Part shown: piece after piece, positions 1 to 12,145 of the stretch
How the letters are laid out: each line of letters begins with the position of its first letter
Numbering within the stretch: position 1 is the stretch's first letter
Source of the DNA: Cinclus cinclus
Lineage: Eukaryota; Chordata; Aves; Passeriformes; Cinclidae
Assembly: GCF_963662255.1 (NCBI RefSeq)
Contig: NC_085072.1
Span: forward strand, 2,484,001-2,548,000
Direction: 5' to 3'
Length of the DNA: 64,000 bases
The notes under the pieces: model-generated
Database searches by the model: none
What the model was told of the DNA's origin: nothing
Seen by the model: the letters and a program-made list of their open reading frames with translations, nothing else
Program-made: the position numbers and the translations under genes

Positions 1-3000
1 TGCCTGGGCTTTCTGCAGTTTGGCTTCGTGGCCATCTACCTGTCCGAGTCCTTCATCAGGGGTTTCATGACGGCAGCAGGGCTGCAGATCCTCATCTCCG
101 TGCTCAAGTACGTCTTCGGCTTGACAGTCCCGTCTTACACCGGGCCCTTAGCTATCGTCTACGTAAGTGGGGGCTCTGCACAGCGACCTTCCCCCCCACC
201 ACGGCAGCACTGCCACCCCTGACAGGGAAACGGGGTCCAGGAGAGCGGGAAAGGGTGGAGGGAAGGGGAGTCCCTGCCCCAGCACAGCCAGGCTGCTGTG
301 TTCCCTGTCCAGAGTTCTCTGAGCCCTGTCGGCGTGGTTTTAATGAGGAATAATGAAATGGGGCTGGAGGCTGGAGGGGGGGAGGGATGTGAGCTGTGTT
401 ACTTTGCAGCAGGAATCTTGCAGAGTTGTTTGCAACAGGGACGTTTCCTCTGAGCAGGTTTGGCCATTCCTGGGATTTCCTGTGTCTTCCATGGGTGAAT
501 CCTGTGCTGATGCAGCCAGAACTGCATTAAATCACCAGCACGGGCCCAGGGCTGGGGGCTGATCCCTCAGCAGAGGGTTTTTAGCACTGCTCAGGGTGCT
601 GATGGTGGTAACAAGTGCTGTCCATAGTTCTGTCCACGTTGTCCAGAGTGTCTGGCTCCTCGTGACCCCTTCTCCTCTTCTCTCCCCTTCAGACATTCAT
701 TGACATTTGTAAAGGTCTGCCCCAAACCAACCTGGCCTCCCTGGTCTATGCCTTGGTCAGTGCTGTGCTCCTGATCATTGTCAAGGAGCTCAACCTCAAG
801 TACATGAAGAAGATCCGGATGCCCATCCCGATGGAGATCATCATCGTGAGTGACACCTGGACTGTCCCTGGGACCCTGCTCTGACCTCACAGCCCCAGGA
901 CACTGCTGCTCTCAGCAGGGACACCCTGTAGAGCACCTGCGCAGTGAATATGACACGGCCCCCATGGTTTGGGATCAGAAACGGGGCCATCCCCATGCTC
1001 ATCCCTGCACTGCATCCTGGGGATGCTGAGGGTGAAGAATATAACCCCTGCTTGGGCTGTTCTCACCTCCCCCAGCCCAAACTCGGTGCTGGTTTTATTC
1101 TGTCAGCTGTGGGAGTACAGCAGGGTTAATGCTCCGAGCCAGCTCAGCTCTTCCTGCTCACAGCTCTTCATTCCCTGTCCTTTCAGGTGATCGTGGCCAC
1201 TGCAATCTCAGGCAGCTTCAGCATGCCCGACAAGTACGGAATGCCAATAGTGGGGAAGATCAGCATGGGGTAAGTGCTTGTGCAGGTCTGATTCACCTTC
1301 CCGAGAGTTTTCCTTCCTCCTCCTCCTCTTCCTGCAGCCTGGAAAACACCTCACACTTCCCTGCTGTACCAGAGTCCCCTTCCAGGAGTGTCACCGTGCC
1401 CTGTGACACAACCACCCCAATCCTCTGGATTATGCCATTCCTGAACCCTGCAGCTCCTCACCTGCCCCCCCAGCCCCTGGACAGCGCTGTCACAACTTCT
1501 CACCTGTGCTCTGAGTGCAGGTTCCCAGAGCCCACCCTGCCCCTGGTGAGCAAGTGGAAGGACATGGTGGGCACGGCTTTCTCGCTTGCCATCGTGGGCT
1601 ACGTGATCAACCTGGCCATGGGGAGGACCTTGGCAGCCAAGCATGGCTACGATGTGGACCCCAACCAGGTATTGCTGGGGCTGGGGCAGCCAGGGACTGC
1701 TCCCTTGGCTCTCAGGCGTGCAGGGAAGAGCTCAGGGCGTGCAGGGGAAGAGTTCAGACGTGCTCGGCTCAAAGCAGACGTGCTGCTCCCCTGGAGGCTC
1801 CGTGGCTTTGTGCCATGTTGGGGGCGAAAGGACGCGGCAGAACTCTGTCCTGTGGGCTGGAGAGAGGCTGAAAAAGGGAAAGGAGCTTTAGGCTGGGCTC
1901 TGTGCCTCGCTCCCCCTCCAGACTCTGTGTTTTGGCAGCTTGCTGGAGCACGGTGAGGTGCATGCACTTCTCAGGGAGCAGAGCAAGACCTGGATTCCTG
2001 GTGTGTCACCTAGATACTGTGAGAGGCAGGACATTAAATAATCCTCTTTTGTCATCCCTGGTACAGTGGCAGCTTTCAACAACAGCCACACATACCACAT
2101 GGAGCCCTGCCCTGAGTGTGTCAACAGATGACAACATGTTTATGTGGAATTGTGCTTCCAGGTTTCCCTGCTGCACCAGAGCCTATCCCAGATTTTACTG
2201 GAAGGAAAGAGTCTGGGATGCACTGCAGGGAACCCAGAGCCACATAAACCAGACTCAGGCCCCTGCTCTCCTGCCATGTGTCAGCAGGAAAGGCAGCTGT
2301 CCTTTCTGATGGACATTCTCCACATCTCCACAGGAAATGCTGGCCTTGGGATGCAGCAACTTCTTTGGATCCTTCTTCAAAATCCACGTGATCTGCTGTG
2401 CTCTCTCTGTCACCCTCGCCGTGGATGGGGCAGGAGCGAAATCCCAAGTTAGTTCCTCCTCCTCCTCTCCTCTCCTCTCTCCATTCCCTCCAGAGTACAA
2501 AATGCTGCAGCTCAAATGTGACCCTGCAGCTCTGCAGAAGTGTCACACGCAAGTGCTCCAGGCTGCTGCTGTTAAAGCAGAATTTCCTCCCTCCCCAAGC
2601 CCATTTTGGTCCCTGATTTGGTTCTCTGGGTTGGGCACAGAAGCAGAGCTGTCAATCTGCAATCCCACTTTGGCTCCCTGGACTGAGCAGTGAGGAAGTT
2701 CGGGGTTATCTGTGAGATCTGCAAACCCCTGCCTGTTTTCAGAGGCAAACATCCTCTCACATTAAATGCTGCAGTGCCCAGTTGTGCCCCTGACTACACC
2801 CAGGGGAGGTTTGGGAAGCCCTGATGTTTGCAGAAGTGATTTTCTTTCCTCTTTGCAGGTGGCAAGTTTCTTTGTGGCTCTGGTGGTCATGGTGACCATG
2901 CTGTCCCTGGGAGTCTACCTCGAGCCTCTTCCAAAGGTAACACAAACATCTGTGCAGGCAGAGCCATTGCAACACCTGCTCTCCACACCCAAACCAGGCA

Positions 3001-6000
3001 CAGCCTCTCTCCAAAAAACCCTGATGCAAACGGGACGGTTTGTTCCTGGCCTGGGGACCTGTCTGCACGGGGTGTCTGCAATCACACAATCACACAATTC
3101 CAGCCTGGTTTGGATTGGGAAGGACCTTAAACCTCATCCCTGCCATGGGCAGTGCCACCTTTCACTATTCCAGGTTGCTCCAAGCCCTGTCCAAGCTCAC
3201 CTTGGGCAGGGATGGGGCAGCCACGATTTCTCTGAGTGAATGTAAGTGTAAATTATAGTGAGAGAATCATCCAAATTGAGAGTGAGACCTTTGTGAGCAT
3301 CACCTTTGTGATGGGACTGGCCCAAGGCCAGAAGAGCATCCACTGCCAAACGTGGCACATCCAGGTCCTGGCTGATACCATTCCTCGTTCTCCACAGTCT
3401 GTGCTGGGAGCCCTCATCGCTGTGAACCTGAAAAACTCCCTCAAGCAGCTGGCTGACCCCTTCTACCTGTGGAAGAAGAGCAAGCTGGACTGTGTGAGTG
3501 CCTGGGGTGGTGGGAGACATCACCTGGCCAGGGCAGGATGAGCAGGACAGACCCCAAAAAGTCTTTGGTGGGGCTTTTGGGTTATGAGTGCCTTGCGGGA
3601 GGCGGGTTTGGCTCTCTTGGTGACATTGTGCTCCCTGTCCTGCCCAGCTGAGCACGCTGCTGCTCACAGCACATATCAGAGAGGCCTGAACTCTTACCTG
3701 CTGTGTTTAAATGCCAATCAAGTGCGGAGCCTGTTTGCCCAGAACTAGCCAAACCGGCCCTGCTCAATATCTGGGAGTCATGACTTAAAAACTCACACAA
3801 TGGCCCTCCAGGGTGAGGAGAGCCCTTCAGTGTGATAAGGACTCCAGGCACTGGTTGATGTATAAACCCAGGCAGGGGCGGCGGGGGAGTGAGAACGGAA
3901 TTTGGAAATGTCTGACATAAAAAGACAGTGTTTGAACAGGACTCCCACGGCCGAGTGCCGTGTGTGGACACCGAGCCAATATCCTGTCAGGATAAACCAA
4001 ACCCCCTTATCGGGGCAATCAGGAGTCCAGAGGGGCTGGCCTGAGCCATGAAGAGCTCTCCCAGAATCCTGCTCAAACAGGTGCTGGAGAAGAGCTGGGT
4101 TATCAATTTGGGCACATCTCTCCATGGGTTCTGCTGCTGTAGGGTGAGAGGGGAGCTCCGTGGGCTCTGGCAGTTCAGCTGAGGGCAGGGGAAGCTGCTG
4201 CCCCTTTACCAAAACACAGATGGACCCCAGAGAGACCCCAAAAGTCTGGGCAGACACCTGAGTGTGGACTGAGTGCAGATGGATGAGGAGCATCCTGGCA
4301 GATGCCAATGGAGTGAAGGGGAGTCCCCTGACCTTAATCTCCTTGGAATTTGAACTAGATTCAGTGTCCTGTCCCAAAATGGGGAGCACCATTCCTGGGT
4401 GATGTCAGACCATTGGAGTTCATCACCTTAATGCTGGTTGTGTTTCAGGACAGCTAATTCCAGCTAATTCTAACCAAGCCTGGATGGATGGATGGATGGA
4501 TGGATGGATGGATGGATGGATGGATGGATGGATGGATGGAAGTTCTTCCTTGCCATTTATACACAAAATTAATATAAATTCAGATACTGAAGTAATCAAA
4601 GTTACCCTTATTCATCCAAGGTCTAAGTTAGCTTTTATTAATTTTAAGGATGGGATTAAAACAAGCTGGTAATGATTTTCAGAGGGGATGTTTAAATGCA
4701 GGGCAGGACTGATCTCATATGGAGCAAGGTGCTTGAGTGCTAACACATCAAACTGACCAAAGGCAGAGCTCTGAGCTGGAGTGGGGCAGGTTTTGGTCCC
4801 CTCTATCACACTTGGCCATCGAATCCTCTCTGTGTTCAGGCCATTTCTAGCAGGTGCTCAGGCAGTTTTCAGAGATGATTCCTGGTATTTTCTGAGCTGC
4901 TCTGACTGACAGCAGGAGCTGCTCAGGGCTGGAGCAGGCAGCAGCAGATGGTGACCTCTGCAGGATCCTGACGAGCCAGGCTGATCCTTTTCGGATGGAA
5001 TGAGCAGAGAGGAGAAACACCCCGGCTGCTTTTATGGCTGAAAAGAAACTGGGACTCCTGGCAAACATCCCAGCAAGGATGGTTCACTCTAAAACACGCA
5101 GCAAACTGCAGCATTAGAACAGCTGAAGAATTCAGGGTTTGACTTATTCGTGTTGAGCTGGGAGGGTTTGAGAATCCGGGATAGCAGCACAGAACCATTG
5201 TCCCCATCCATTGTCCCCATCTAGCCCACGGTTCAGCCAAATTCCCTGCCATGTTCTTCTCTTCCCCTCTCTCCCTGCAGCTGGTCTGGCTCGTGAGCTT
5301 CCTCTCCGCTTTCTTCCTGAGCCTCCCCTATGGAGTGGCGGTGGGCGTGGGATTCTCCGTGCTCGTTGTGGTTTTCCACACTCAGTTGTAAGTACCTTAT
5401 GGCCACAAAAACCACGGGACATCTCCCAGGGGCAGAAGGAGGGGGACAGGTGATTTTTTAGGAGCGACCTCTGGCCTGCGGAACGCGCGGCAGGAGCCCC
5501 GGGGAGTGCAGGTGTCCTGTCCGGAATGTGCAAACAGGAATGGCAATTTACTGCCTGCATTCCCGCTCCCGTGCACATCCCAGGGCAAGGGGAAGCCTCA
5601 AGGTATTTGTTTCACCCCTCACAGTTCCCAGCACAAAGTCCTGCTCACAAAAAGAGCGAAGCCCTGTTTGTGTGCAGGGCCCTACTGTGAGGTCTTCACA
5701 CCACTTTGAATCCATCAAAGCCTTTTATTAATATTTCCCAGTCTGGCATGTCAAAATATTGAGGGGTTTTTTGTTGTTTTTTTTTTGCCCCGTAGATTCT
5801 GCAGGGATGAAATGTAAGAGTTTTCACAAAGCAAATGCTCAAATCCTGGGGTGGAATATGAAGCAGAAGCAGTTTTCTTTCCCCTAATGCTGATCCCTTC
5901 TTTTCTGCAGCCGCAACGGCTCTGCCCTGGGCCAGGTGATTTCCACGGACATCTACAAGAACCCCAAAACCTACAACAAGGTGAGCTGAAGATAAATCAT

Positions 6001-9000
6001 CCTCAGAGAAAATGCTGTTCTTTGCCACTGGTACCCAGGCTTGCCCTGAGCTCCTATCTCTGGTGCAGGTCCATGAAATTAATGGGATTAAAATCATCAC
6101 CTACTGCTCGCCGCTGTATTTCGCCAACTCAGAGATATTCCGGGAGAAAATCATAGCCAAGGTGAGCAATTCCTTAACAAATCCCTGCCTGAAGCCAATC
6201 CCAAACCTTGCTGTCTCCTGTGTTGCTACATGGGGGTAATTAAGCTGTGGGTGATAATGAATGATGGTCACATCCATCCTCTACTCCTCAATCCTCCTCT
6301 CCCTGATCCTCAGGGCTCTTTGCAGAGCTCATTTTAGAGGTTGTGCCCAAATCCTGGCAGGTTCCTCTTCCAAGCTCTGCCAAAACAGGGGCATCCTGCT
6401 ATCCCAAGTCTCTCCCTGCATGTGCAGGTTCCCTGAGTTCCAGGAGATGTTTGGATGCCATCAGGATCACCCCACTCCAGTGCACAGCTGGTGACCCAGG
6501 CTGGGAAATGCCAGGGAAGGAACAGCAGCTCCTGAATCCTGGGACAGATTTTTAAAGAAAAAAATCTCTCTTTCCCACAGACAGGGGTGGATCCTGGCAA
6601 GGTGTACTTGGCCAGGAGGAAATTTGTGAAACGGCAGACAAAGGGCACAGCAGAACCACCAGCAAAGCTTCCAAAATTCCTGCTGAAGGAGAGCAAGGTA
6701 ACTCAGCTCTTGAGTTCCCAAAAGAGGTCCCTGTGTCTGTGAATACGGATCCCAAGCGCCCATCAAACAGATCCTCCTGACATTGGATTTTCTGTGCTGT
6801 TTTCCTGGCCACATTTCCCACCTCTCATCCCTTTTCCTCCCCACCTACATCTCCATTCCTCCCCAAACCTTAAGGTGCAGGAGAGCTGGGAATGGCTGGG
6901 AGCAGGGAAGCTGGAGAGGAGGCTGGAATGGGAACAGTAGTGAACAACCTGCAGAAACCAGGCAACTTTGGCCTCTTTCTCTGGGGATGTGTCAGCAGCT
7001 CAGCCCCAAGGTGCCCTTCCAAAGCCCATTTCTCAGTCACCCCAGCCCCGCTTGCTTTGCTGTGCTGGGCAGTTTTGAAACAAATGGATCATGTAAATGA
7101 TCCTAAATCCAGCCCCAAGGGACAGCCAGGCTGGAGTTAGTCCAGATTAAAACCCTCCATATCAGTGGAGAGAGGTGCAGTCACCTGCCAGGACCCCACC
7201 TGTGCCCTGCCCTGACTCTGCATCTCTGCTCTGCTGCAGACCTTGTCTTTGCAAGAGCTCCAGAAGGACTTTGAGAGCGCCTCTCCCACAGACACCAACA
7301 ACAACCAGACCACTGCAAACGGTGCCAGCATCTCCTACATCACATTCCACCCTCCTGCCCACGGGGCTGGGCCAGGGCAGAGCCCCGGGGAGCTGGGCAG
7401 CACCACCCTGCAGGACAGCACCGACCCTGTGCTGGCAGCACCGCCCTTCATCAGCTTCCACACCATCATCCTGGACATGAGTGGGGTGTGTTTTGTGGAC
7501 CTGATGGGCACAAAAGCGCTCAGCAAGGTTAGTTCTGGGCTGCCAACACAGCCAGGCAGCAGGAACTTCCTACTCTCTCACATAAATGTGTTTATGTGCC
7601 TCAGTTGTGTGGATTTTCTCCTTGTGCATCCCTGATTTTCTCCTTCAGCCCCAGCCCTGATGAAAGACTTCATGCATAAACACAAAGCTGGAGCAGCAGT
7701 GTTCTTAATCCTCTCTCTCCCATCTCATCCCTTCCAGTTGTGTTCCAGTTACCAGAAGATTGGGATTAAAGTGTTCTTGGCAAACGTGCATGGTAAGAAT
7801 CCCCAAAAAACACATTTCCATGGGATATTCCCCCATTTCTGAGCTCCTGACAAACAGTACTTCTTTTTCTGTTCTTTATTCAAACTGTGAGATGTCAGTC
7901 CTTTGCTGGACCAGGCCAGAACAGATTAAAGGAGAAAACAGAAGAAAGAGAATCACAGTTCTCTGTATGAGAAATGAGCACTTTCATTTGGGAAATAAGG
8001 CTGGAACATCTCCACACTCAACATGCAGGAAAACAGATCCCCACACTAATTTCTGCTGCAAATCTGTTTCTTCTGAGCCTTGTCTTAGCTCAGAGAACCC
8101 CAGCAGCCACACACACCTCCAGAATTCCTCCTCTGCTTTCCTCCTCGTTCAGCTCTCTCCTTTCTCCAGCCCAGGTCTACAATGACATCAGCACAGGGGG
8201 AGTCTTTGAGGAAGGAGGCCTGGACCGAAGTCACATCTTCCTGACCATCCACGATGCTGTTTTGTTTGCACTGGCCAGTATCAGAGAATTTGTCCACCCA
8301 CCCATCTTGGAAGAGGTAAATTCTCTCCCCAGCCCACAGGATTCTCCTGTTTGGCTTCAAGGCTGCGTCAGCACAATGGAAGAATAACAAATTGCTACTG
8401 CACCTAAAGAAGCTTCTTGTTTATCTCAGGTGGTAAAGGTCTAAATCCAGCAAAATATTGAATATTCTAGTTGTCATGTATGGGCTGAGCACCTTGGATG
8501 GAATGGATTTCCATGGGAATTCAGAAGTGTCCATGTTTTGTACAAACCCTTAGCTGAGAGATGGGTGTTGTCCCAGCCTGGAGGAGCCAGAAGAGCTGTT
8601 CCAGCACTGTGCCCTCAGTTTGGTGCTGGTTGGAACAGGAAAAGGCAGAATATGGCCCTCAGTGATGAAGAAATGAAGGCAAAGCTTGGAACAGTCCTGG
8701 CATCCATGAATGCTCCACTGGTGTGGAGAGAACAGGAGGAATTCTGAGGCAGGAATGTGGCCAGTGCTGGTGGCACAGTGACAGACAGGCTTTGTCCCCA
8801 AACAGGGGCTGGTTTATTGTGTGCCAGCTGGAGTTGGCACCAGTAGCACCAGTTACCTCCCCAGCATGAGTTAAGGTATCTCCTGTCACTCCAGAGCGAT
8901 AGGCAAACGCCAGCCCAGTCCCAGCAGATAAACACCAGGAGCAGGGCTGCTCCTGTGCCCCTTCTCCTGGGCATTTCCCTCAGAGCACTGTCACCTTTCA

Positions 9001-9753
9001 GGCCTGGCTTAGTCATTGTTTTCATTCCTTTTTGACCCTGCACTCTGCTAATTTCTCTTCCCTGCACAGAGGCCGACCCAGACAGAGCTCTCCATCTATG
9101 ATGAGTCTGTGGATGAGAGCAGTGCAGAGTACAAGAACCTGGAGGAGGTGAGTTGTAGTGCCAGGGGTCACTGCAGCCATGGGTATGAGGCAGAAATCAG
9201 AACTTCTAATTGGGATTGATTAGATGGGAAATCATCTGAAAGTAACTCCAGTGCTTCAGAAAGTTCATTGAAAATATAATTTTAAATCCCTGTCTTGAGG
9301 AGCTCTGGAAGGCAGCTGGATGAGGAGCATGTAGGTCACCCCCCAGAGGAATCCTTCAACCATTCTGGGCCACACAGCTCAGGTTCAGTCAGATCTGTGG
9401 TCTCCACACGCCGGGGGGGAAATTACAGAACCAGGTTTGGTTCATGCCACCAAAAAAAAAAAGAGTCATCAGTGAAGATTTTCAGCACAGGTTTTGTAAC
9501 TGCTGCAGAGATTTGCACCCACGTGTGGCCTTGGGAGGAGATCCCTCCAGGGCTGCCCTTCCCCGTGCTGTCCATGCCCAGATGGAAGTGTGGATGAAGG
9601 GCTGGAGCTCCTGGGGGTGTTTGTGTGACAATGACACCGAGCTGTGTCACCGGGGCTGTGCCCTGCCACCAGCCCTGACCCTGCCCCATCTTCTGTGTCC
9701 TTTAGGAGATGTTTGGAAGCATGTTCCACTCAGAGACCCAGACAGCTCTGTGA
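1..9753 (+). CDS. SLC26A9: SLC26A9 anion transporter, 3' portion (last 16 coding exons)
   Basis: Coding exons: 1-162, 693-845, 1187-1269, 1521-1668, 2334-2447, 2859-2936, 3398-3493, 5281-5387, 5911-5980, 6069-6161, 6581-6697, 7240-7527, 7738-7792, 8170-8315, 9070-9147, 9706-9753. All introns are GT-AG and the phases agree. They join into 611 residues plus TGA; the family member is about 790 residues, so roughly the first 180 lie left of the window. The exons to 5387 encode the second half of the SLC26 membrane domain, including [12 protein letters not shown] and [12 protein letters not shown]. From 5911 onward comes the cytoplasmic STAS domain, with its core strand [15 protein letters not shown]. 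The protein ends in TAL, a possible class I PDZ ligand. SLC26A9 is known as an epithelial chloride channel/transporter of airway and stomach that interacts with CFTR. The assignment over other SLC26 members rests on sequence and on PM20D1 lying next door. Confidence 0.95.
3081..3240 (-). mobile_element. CR1 LINE 3'-end fragment in SLC26A9 intron
   Basis: The + strand shows the reverse complement of the avian CR1 3' end: an 'aatcacacaattcc' start, then the GGAAGGACCTTAAACCTCATCC segment type, 'gccatgggcag', and 'gggatggggcagccacga'. This fragment is 5' truncated and non-coding. It sits between the exons ending at 2936 and starting at 3398. CR1 is the dominant LINE of birds and the best taxonomic marker in the window. 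Confidence 0.85.
4481..4540 (+). repeat. (TGGA)15 microsatellite
   Basis: About 60 bp of perfect TGGA tetranucleotide repeat in the 1.8-kb SLC26A9 intron between 3493 and 5281. It is likely length-polymorphic. The same motif family recurs in a degenerate form at 29545-29850. Confidence 0.95.
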
Positions 9754-11415
9754 GCACAGCGAGCACCAGGCAGACCCTCCAGAGGAGACTCCTCTCTCCC
9801 ACCCCTCTCTGGAGAGCTGCGCTTCTACCTGGGGATACAGTGGCTTTGCAAAGAGGCCACCACCCTCCAGAACTGCCACATCCCTCCCTCCTCCCTGCTC
9901 TGCTCGTGGCACTCAGGGCACAGGACTCTGGAGCAGGCAGCAGCCCCTGGGGAAGCTCAGGAGATGCCAAGTGAGGGATTGCAGAAGTGCAGCTCGGCTG
10001 GAGGGGGGACGCTCAGCCATCCCTTTGTCCCTCCTGATCCTTTTGGAATTGCATCATCTGGGCATCCTGCTCCTTCCCTTTCCCTCGTCCCTCTGTCCCC
10101 GATGAAGTAGAATAGAAGCAAACATTAGAAGCCTTTCAGGGCTTGGTTTCACGGGCAGCAGTGGCTCTGGTGTGGCAGTGCAGCTCTGCCAGGCGCTGCT
10201 GCTCTCTGATGTGCACTGACCTCGGGGGTGCCTGTGGCTGCAGCCCCCCGAATTTCCCTGCAGCCTCTGCCTCCCCTCTTCTGTGTCCCAGCATCCCAAA
10301 AAACATTGCCTCCAGCCAGTGCTGTATTTCTGACACCCCAAAGACCTCAGGACTCTCTCAGCAGGGCTAAATTCTGAAATGCGTATTTTTTTTTTCCTTA
10401 CTAATAGGACCGGCTTGTACTCAGAAATAAGAATTCCTTGTTCTGTGCACATTGTCCCACCTGCACAGTGCGTTGAGTACATGAAAATAGATCACATTTT
10501 AAAATGCTATTTCTATTTTAATAATCTATAATACAAATATAAGCAAGCTTTAGTGTACAGTTTAAGTATACAGCTGTTATTGAGCTGATTGCTGAAGGCT
10601 TCCTGGGGAAGAGAATGTGGGGCTCTCCTGCAGCTCCCAAATGTCTCATTTTTAAGGGAAACCATCCTTGCTAGACAGCCACTAAAGGGAACAACAGCAG
10701 CACCCTGCCAGTTTGGTTTTATGTAATATCTCAATAACCAAGTCACCATTTCTCTACCTCAATTTCTGATTATGTGGTGTGGGAGAGAGTAATAAAACCA
10801 AAGGAGGGCAGAAAATCCTAGAAACCCACTAGCTGATGGTTACTACTTATTTTAATCTTAAAAAACAGCGGTTTCTCCAGAAATCTCTGTGTATAGCTTA
10901 TTTTACAAGGTAAAAATCAAGAGATTAAGTCTCTTAACTTATCCTTGAGGGTGATTCTTCATGACCTTTTGTACTGCCAGAGTGCTTCTTTTAAAAAGCA
11001 CTAAATTTGAAAGAAAGGCAACAGATTAATGGATGCAGACCACCAAGAAACTGTCCTGATCAATAGTTTTGGGTCTCTGAGGTGACATCAAGTTCTAAGA
11101 GGGAAGTTCCAGTTCCCAGCTCTTCATTCAGGATTCTTTACACTGGGGGCACAGTGTGGCCAAAGTAATAATTCCCAAGTGCCTGAGCAGGGAATTAGGG
11201 GAGCTCAAAGTCACACTGGTGAAATATTTTCACTTCCAGTAAAATATCCCCTTTATTGCTCTTAAGTAATAGGTGAGGTTCATGTATTTTGGCTCTGAAG
11301 CCTTACTTGGTAAATGCATGATGTATAACCAGCTCAGAAATGTTTGTAATTTATTTAATTTAATGTTGGTTTCGTTCTTTTTTTTTTTTGATAATAAAGA
11401 ATGTGAGAACAATCA
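9754..11415 (+). other. SLC26A9: SLC26A9 3' untranslated region (end inferred)
   Basis: The AT-rich stretch after the TGA has no convincing coding frame. Two AATAAA poly(A) signals are visible, at 10791-10796 and 11393-11398. The second follows a T-run and lies about 750 bp before the PM20D1 start, so it is the likely distal end. Which signal is used cannot be told from sequence. Confidence 0.55.
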
Positions 11416-11776
11416 CTGTCCTCTTCTGCTGGCTCACGGGCAGGATTTCCATGGCTGTTCCCATCCTGGGATAGTTTATGCCATGGGAAGCTGGGATAAA
11501 TCTTCACATTCGGTTCAGAACAGCTGTAAAGAAGGGGAATAAGAACTGTTTTGTCATGCTGGCTGATGGAAGCAGGGAAAGAAGTGACATATTTTGAAAA
11601 GCAGGTAGATTTAAAGTCTCTCAGGAGTGGGGCAGCACAACCCAGAGATTCCCTGAGGTGTCCTGTGGTCAGCCCTGGCACCTTCTACCTCACATGTGGT
11701 GAACCTAGGGATGGTTATCCCCCACAGGAACGCCTTTTATCCCCATCCTTTTGGGAGCAGCATCTCAAGATACCAG
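11416..11776. other. Intergenic spacer SLC26A9-PM20D1
   Basis: Between the last SLC26A9 poly(A) signal and the CR1 fragment before the PM20D1 promoter I see ordinary sequence, with no conserved coding frame, RNA gene or recognised repeat. Confidence 0.5.
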
Positions 11777-11969
11777 CAAGGAATTCTTCCCTGGGACAGT
11801 GGTGAGGCCTAGCACAGGTTGCCCGGGGGAGCTGTGGCTGCCCCACTTCTGGAATTGTCCAAGGCCAGGCTGGATGGGGCACCCTGGGACAGCGGAAGGT
11901 GTCCCTGCCCACGGCGGGGGTGGCACGGATGGGATTTAACAACCTTTCCAACGCAAACCATTCCCTAAC
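11777..11969 (+). mobile_element. CR1 LINE 3'-end fragment upstream of PM20D1
   Basis: Sense-orientation CR1 3' end. It contains 'ggaattcttccctggga', 'gcacaggttgcccgggg', 'tggctgccccacttctgg', 'tgtccaaggccaggctgg' and ends near 'gatgggatttaacaacctt'. It abuts the PM20D1 CpG-rich promoter. Confidence 0.85.
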
Positions 11970-11984
11970 TCCGCGCTTCCCATG

Positions 11985-12145
11985 GCCGCCGCCATATCCG
12001 CTGCAAACTACAACTCCCAGCAGCACCCGCGGGAGAGGCGGGTTCCGCCCGCCGCTGCTCCAATCCCATTGGTCACTCTCCCGACGGGGCGGGCGGTGAT
12101 TGGCTCCGGGCCACGCCCGTCAGGTGCGGCGTGCGGCGGTCAGTG
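11985..12145 (+). promoter_or_regulatory. PM20D1: PM20D1 CpG-rich promoter with ZNF143-type site and CCAAT boxes
   Basis: A sharp GC/CpG rise begins here and continues through exon 1 to about 12440. ACTACAACTCCCAGCA at 12007-12022 matches the ZNF143/SBS consensus (ACTACAAYTCCCAGCA type), a known core element of CpG promoters. CCAAT cores are seen at 12060-12064 (forward) and as ATTGG at 12068-12072 and 12099-12103. A GGGCGG GC box lies between them. No TATA box is seen. The transcription start is inferred, not seen. Confidence 0.7.

Noticed and set aside
1129..1956. 275-codon ORF overlapping an SLC26A9 exon
   Set aside because: It reads through introns. Only 1187-1269 and 1521-1668 are coding, and 1187-1269 lies in a different frame context from the ORF start.
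12131..12145. GTG-initiated start five codons before the PM20D1 ATG
   Set aside because: A eukaryotic gene with a good ATG at 12146 followed by the secretion signal; GTG initiation is not expected.
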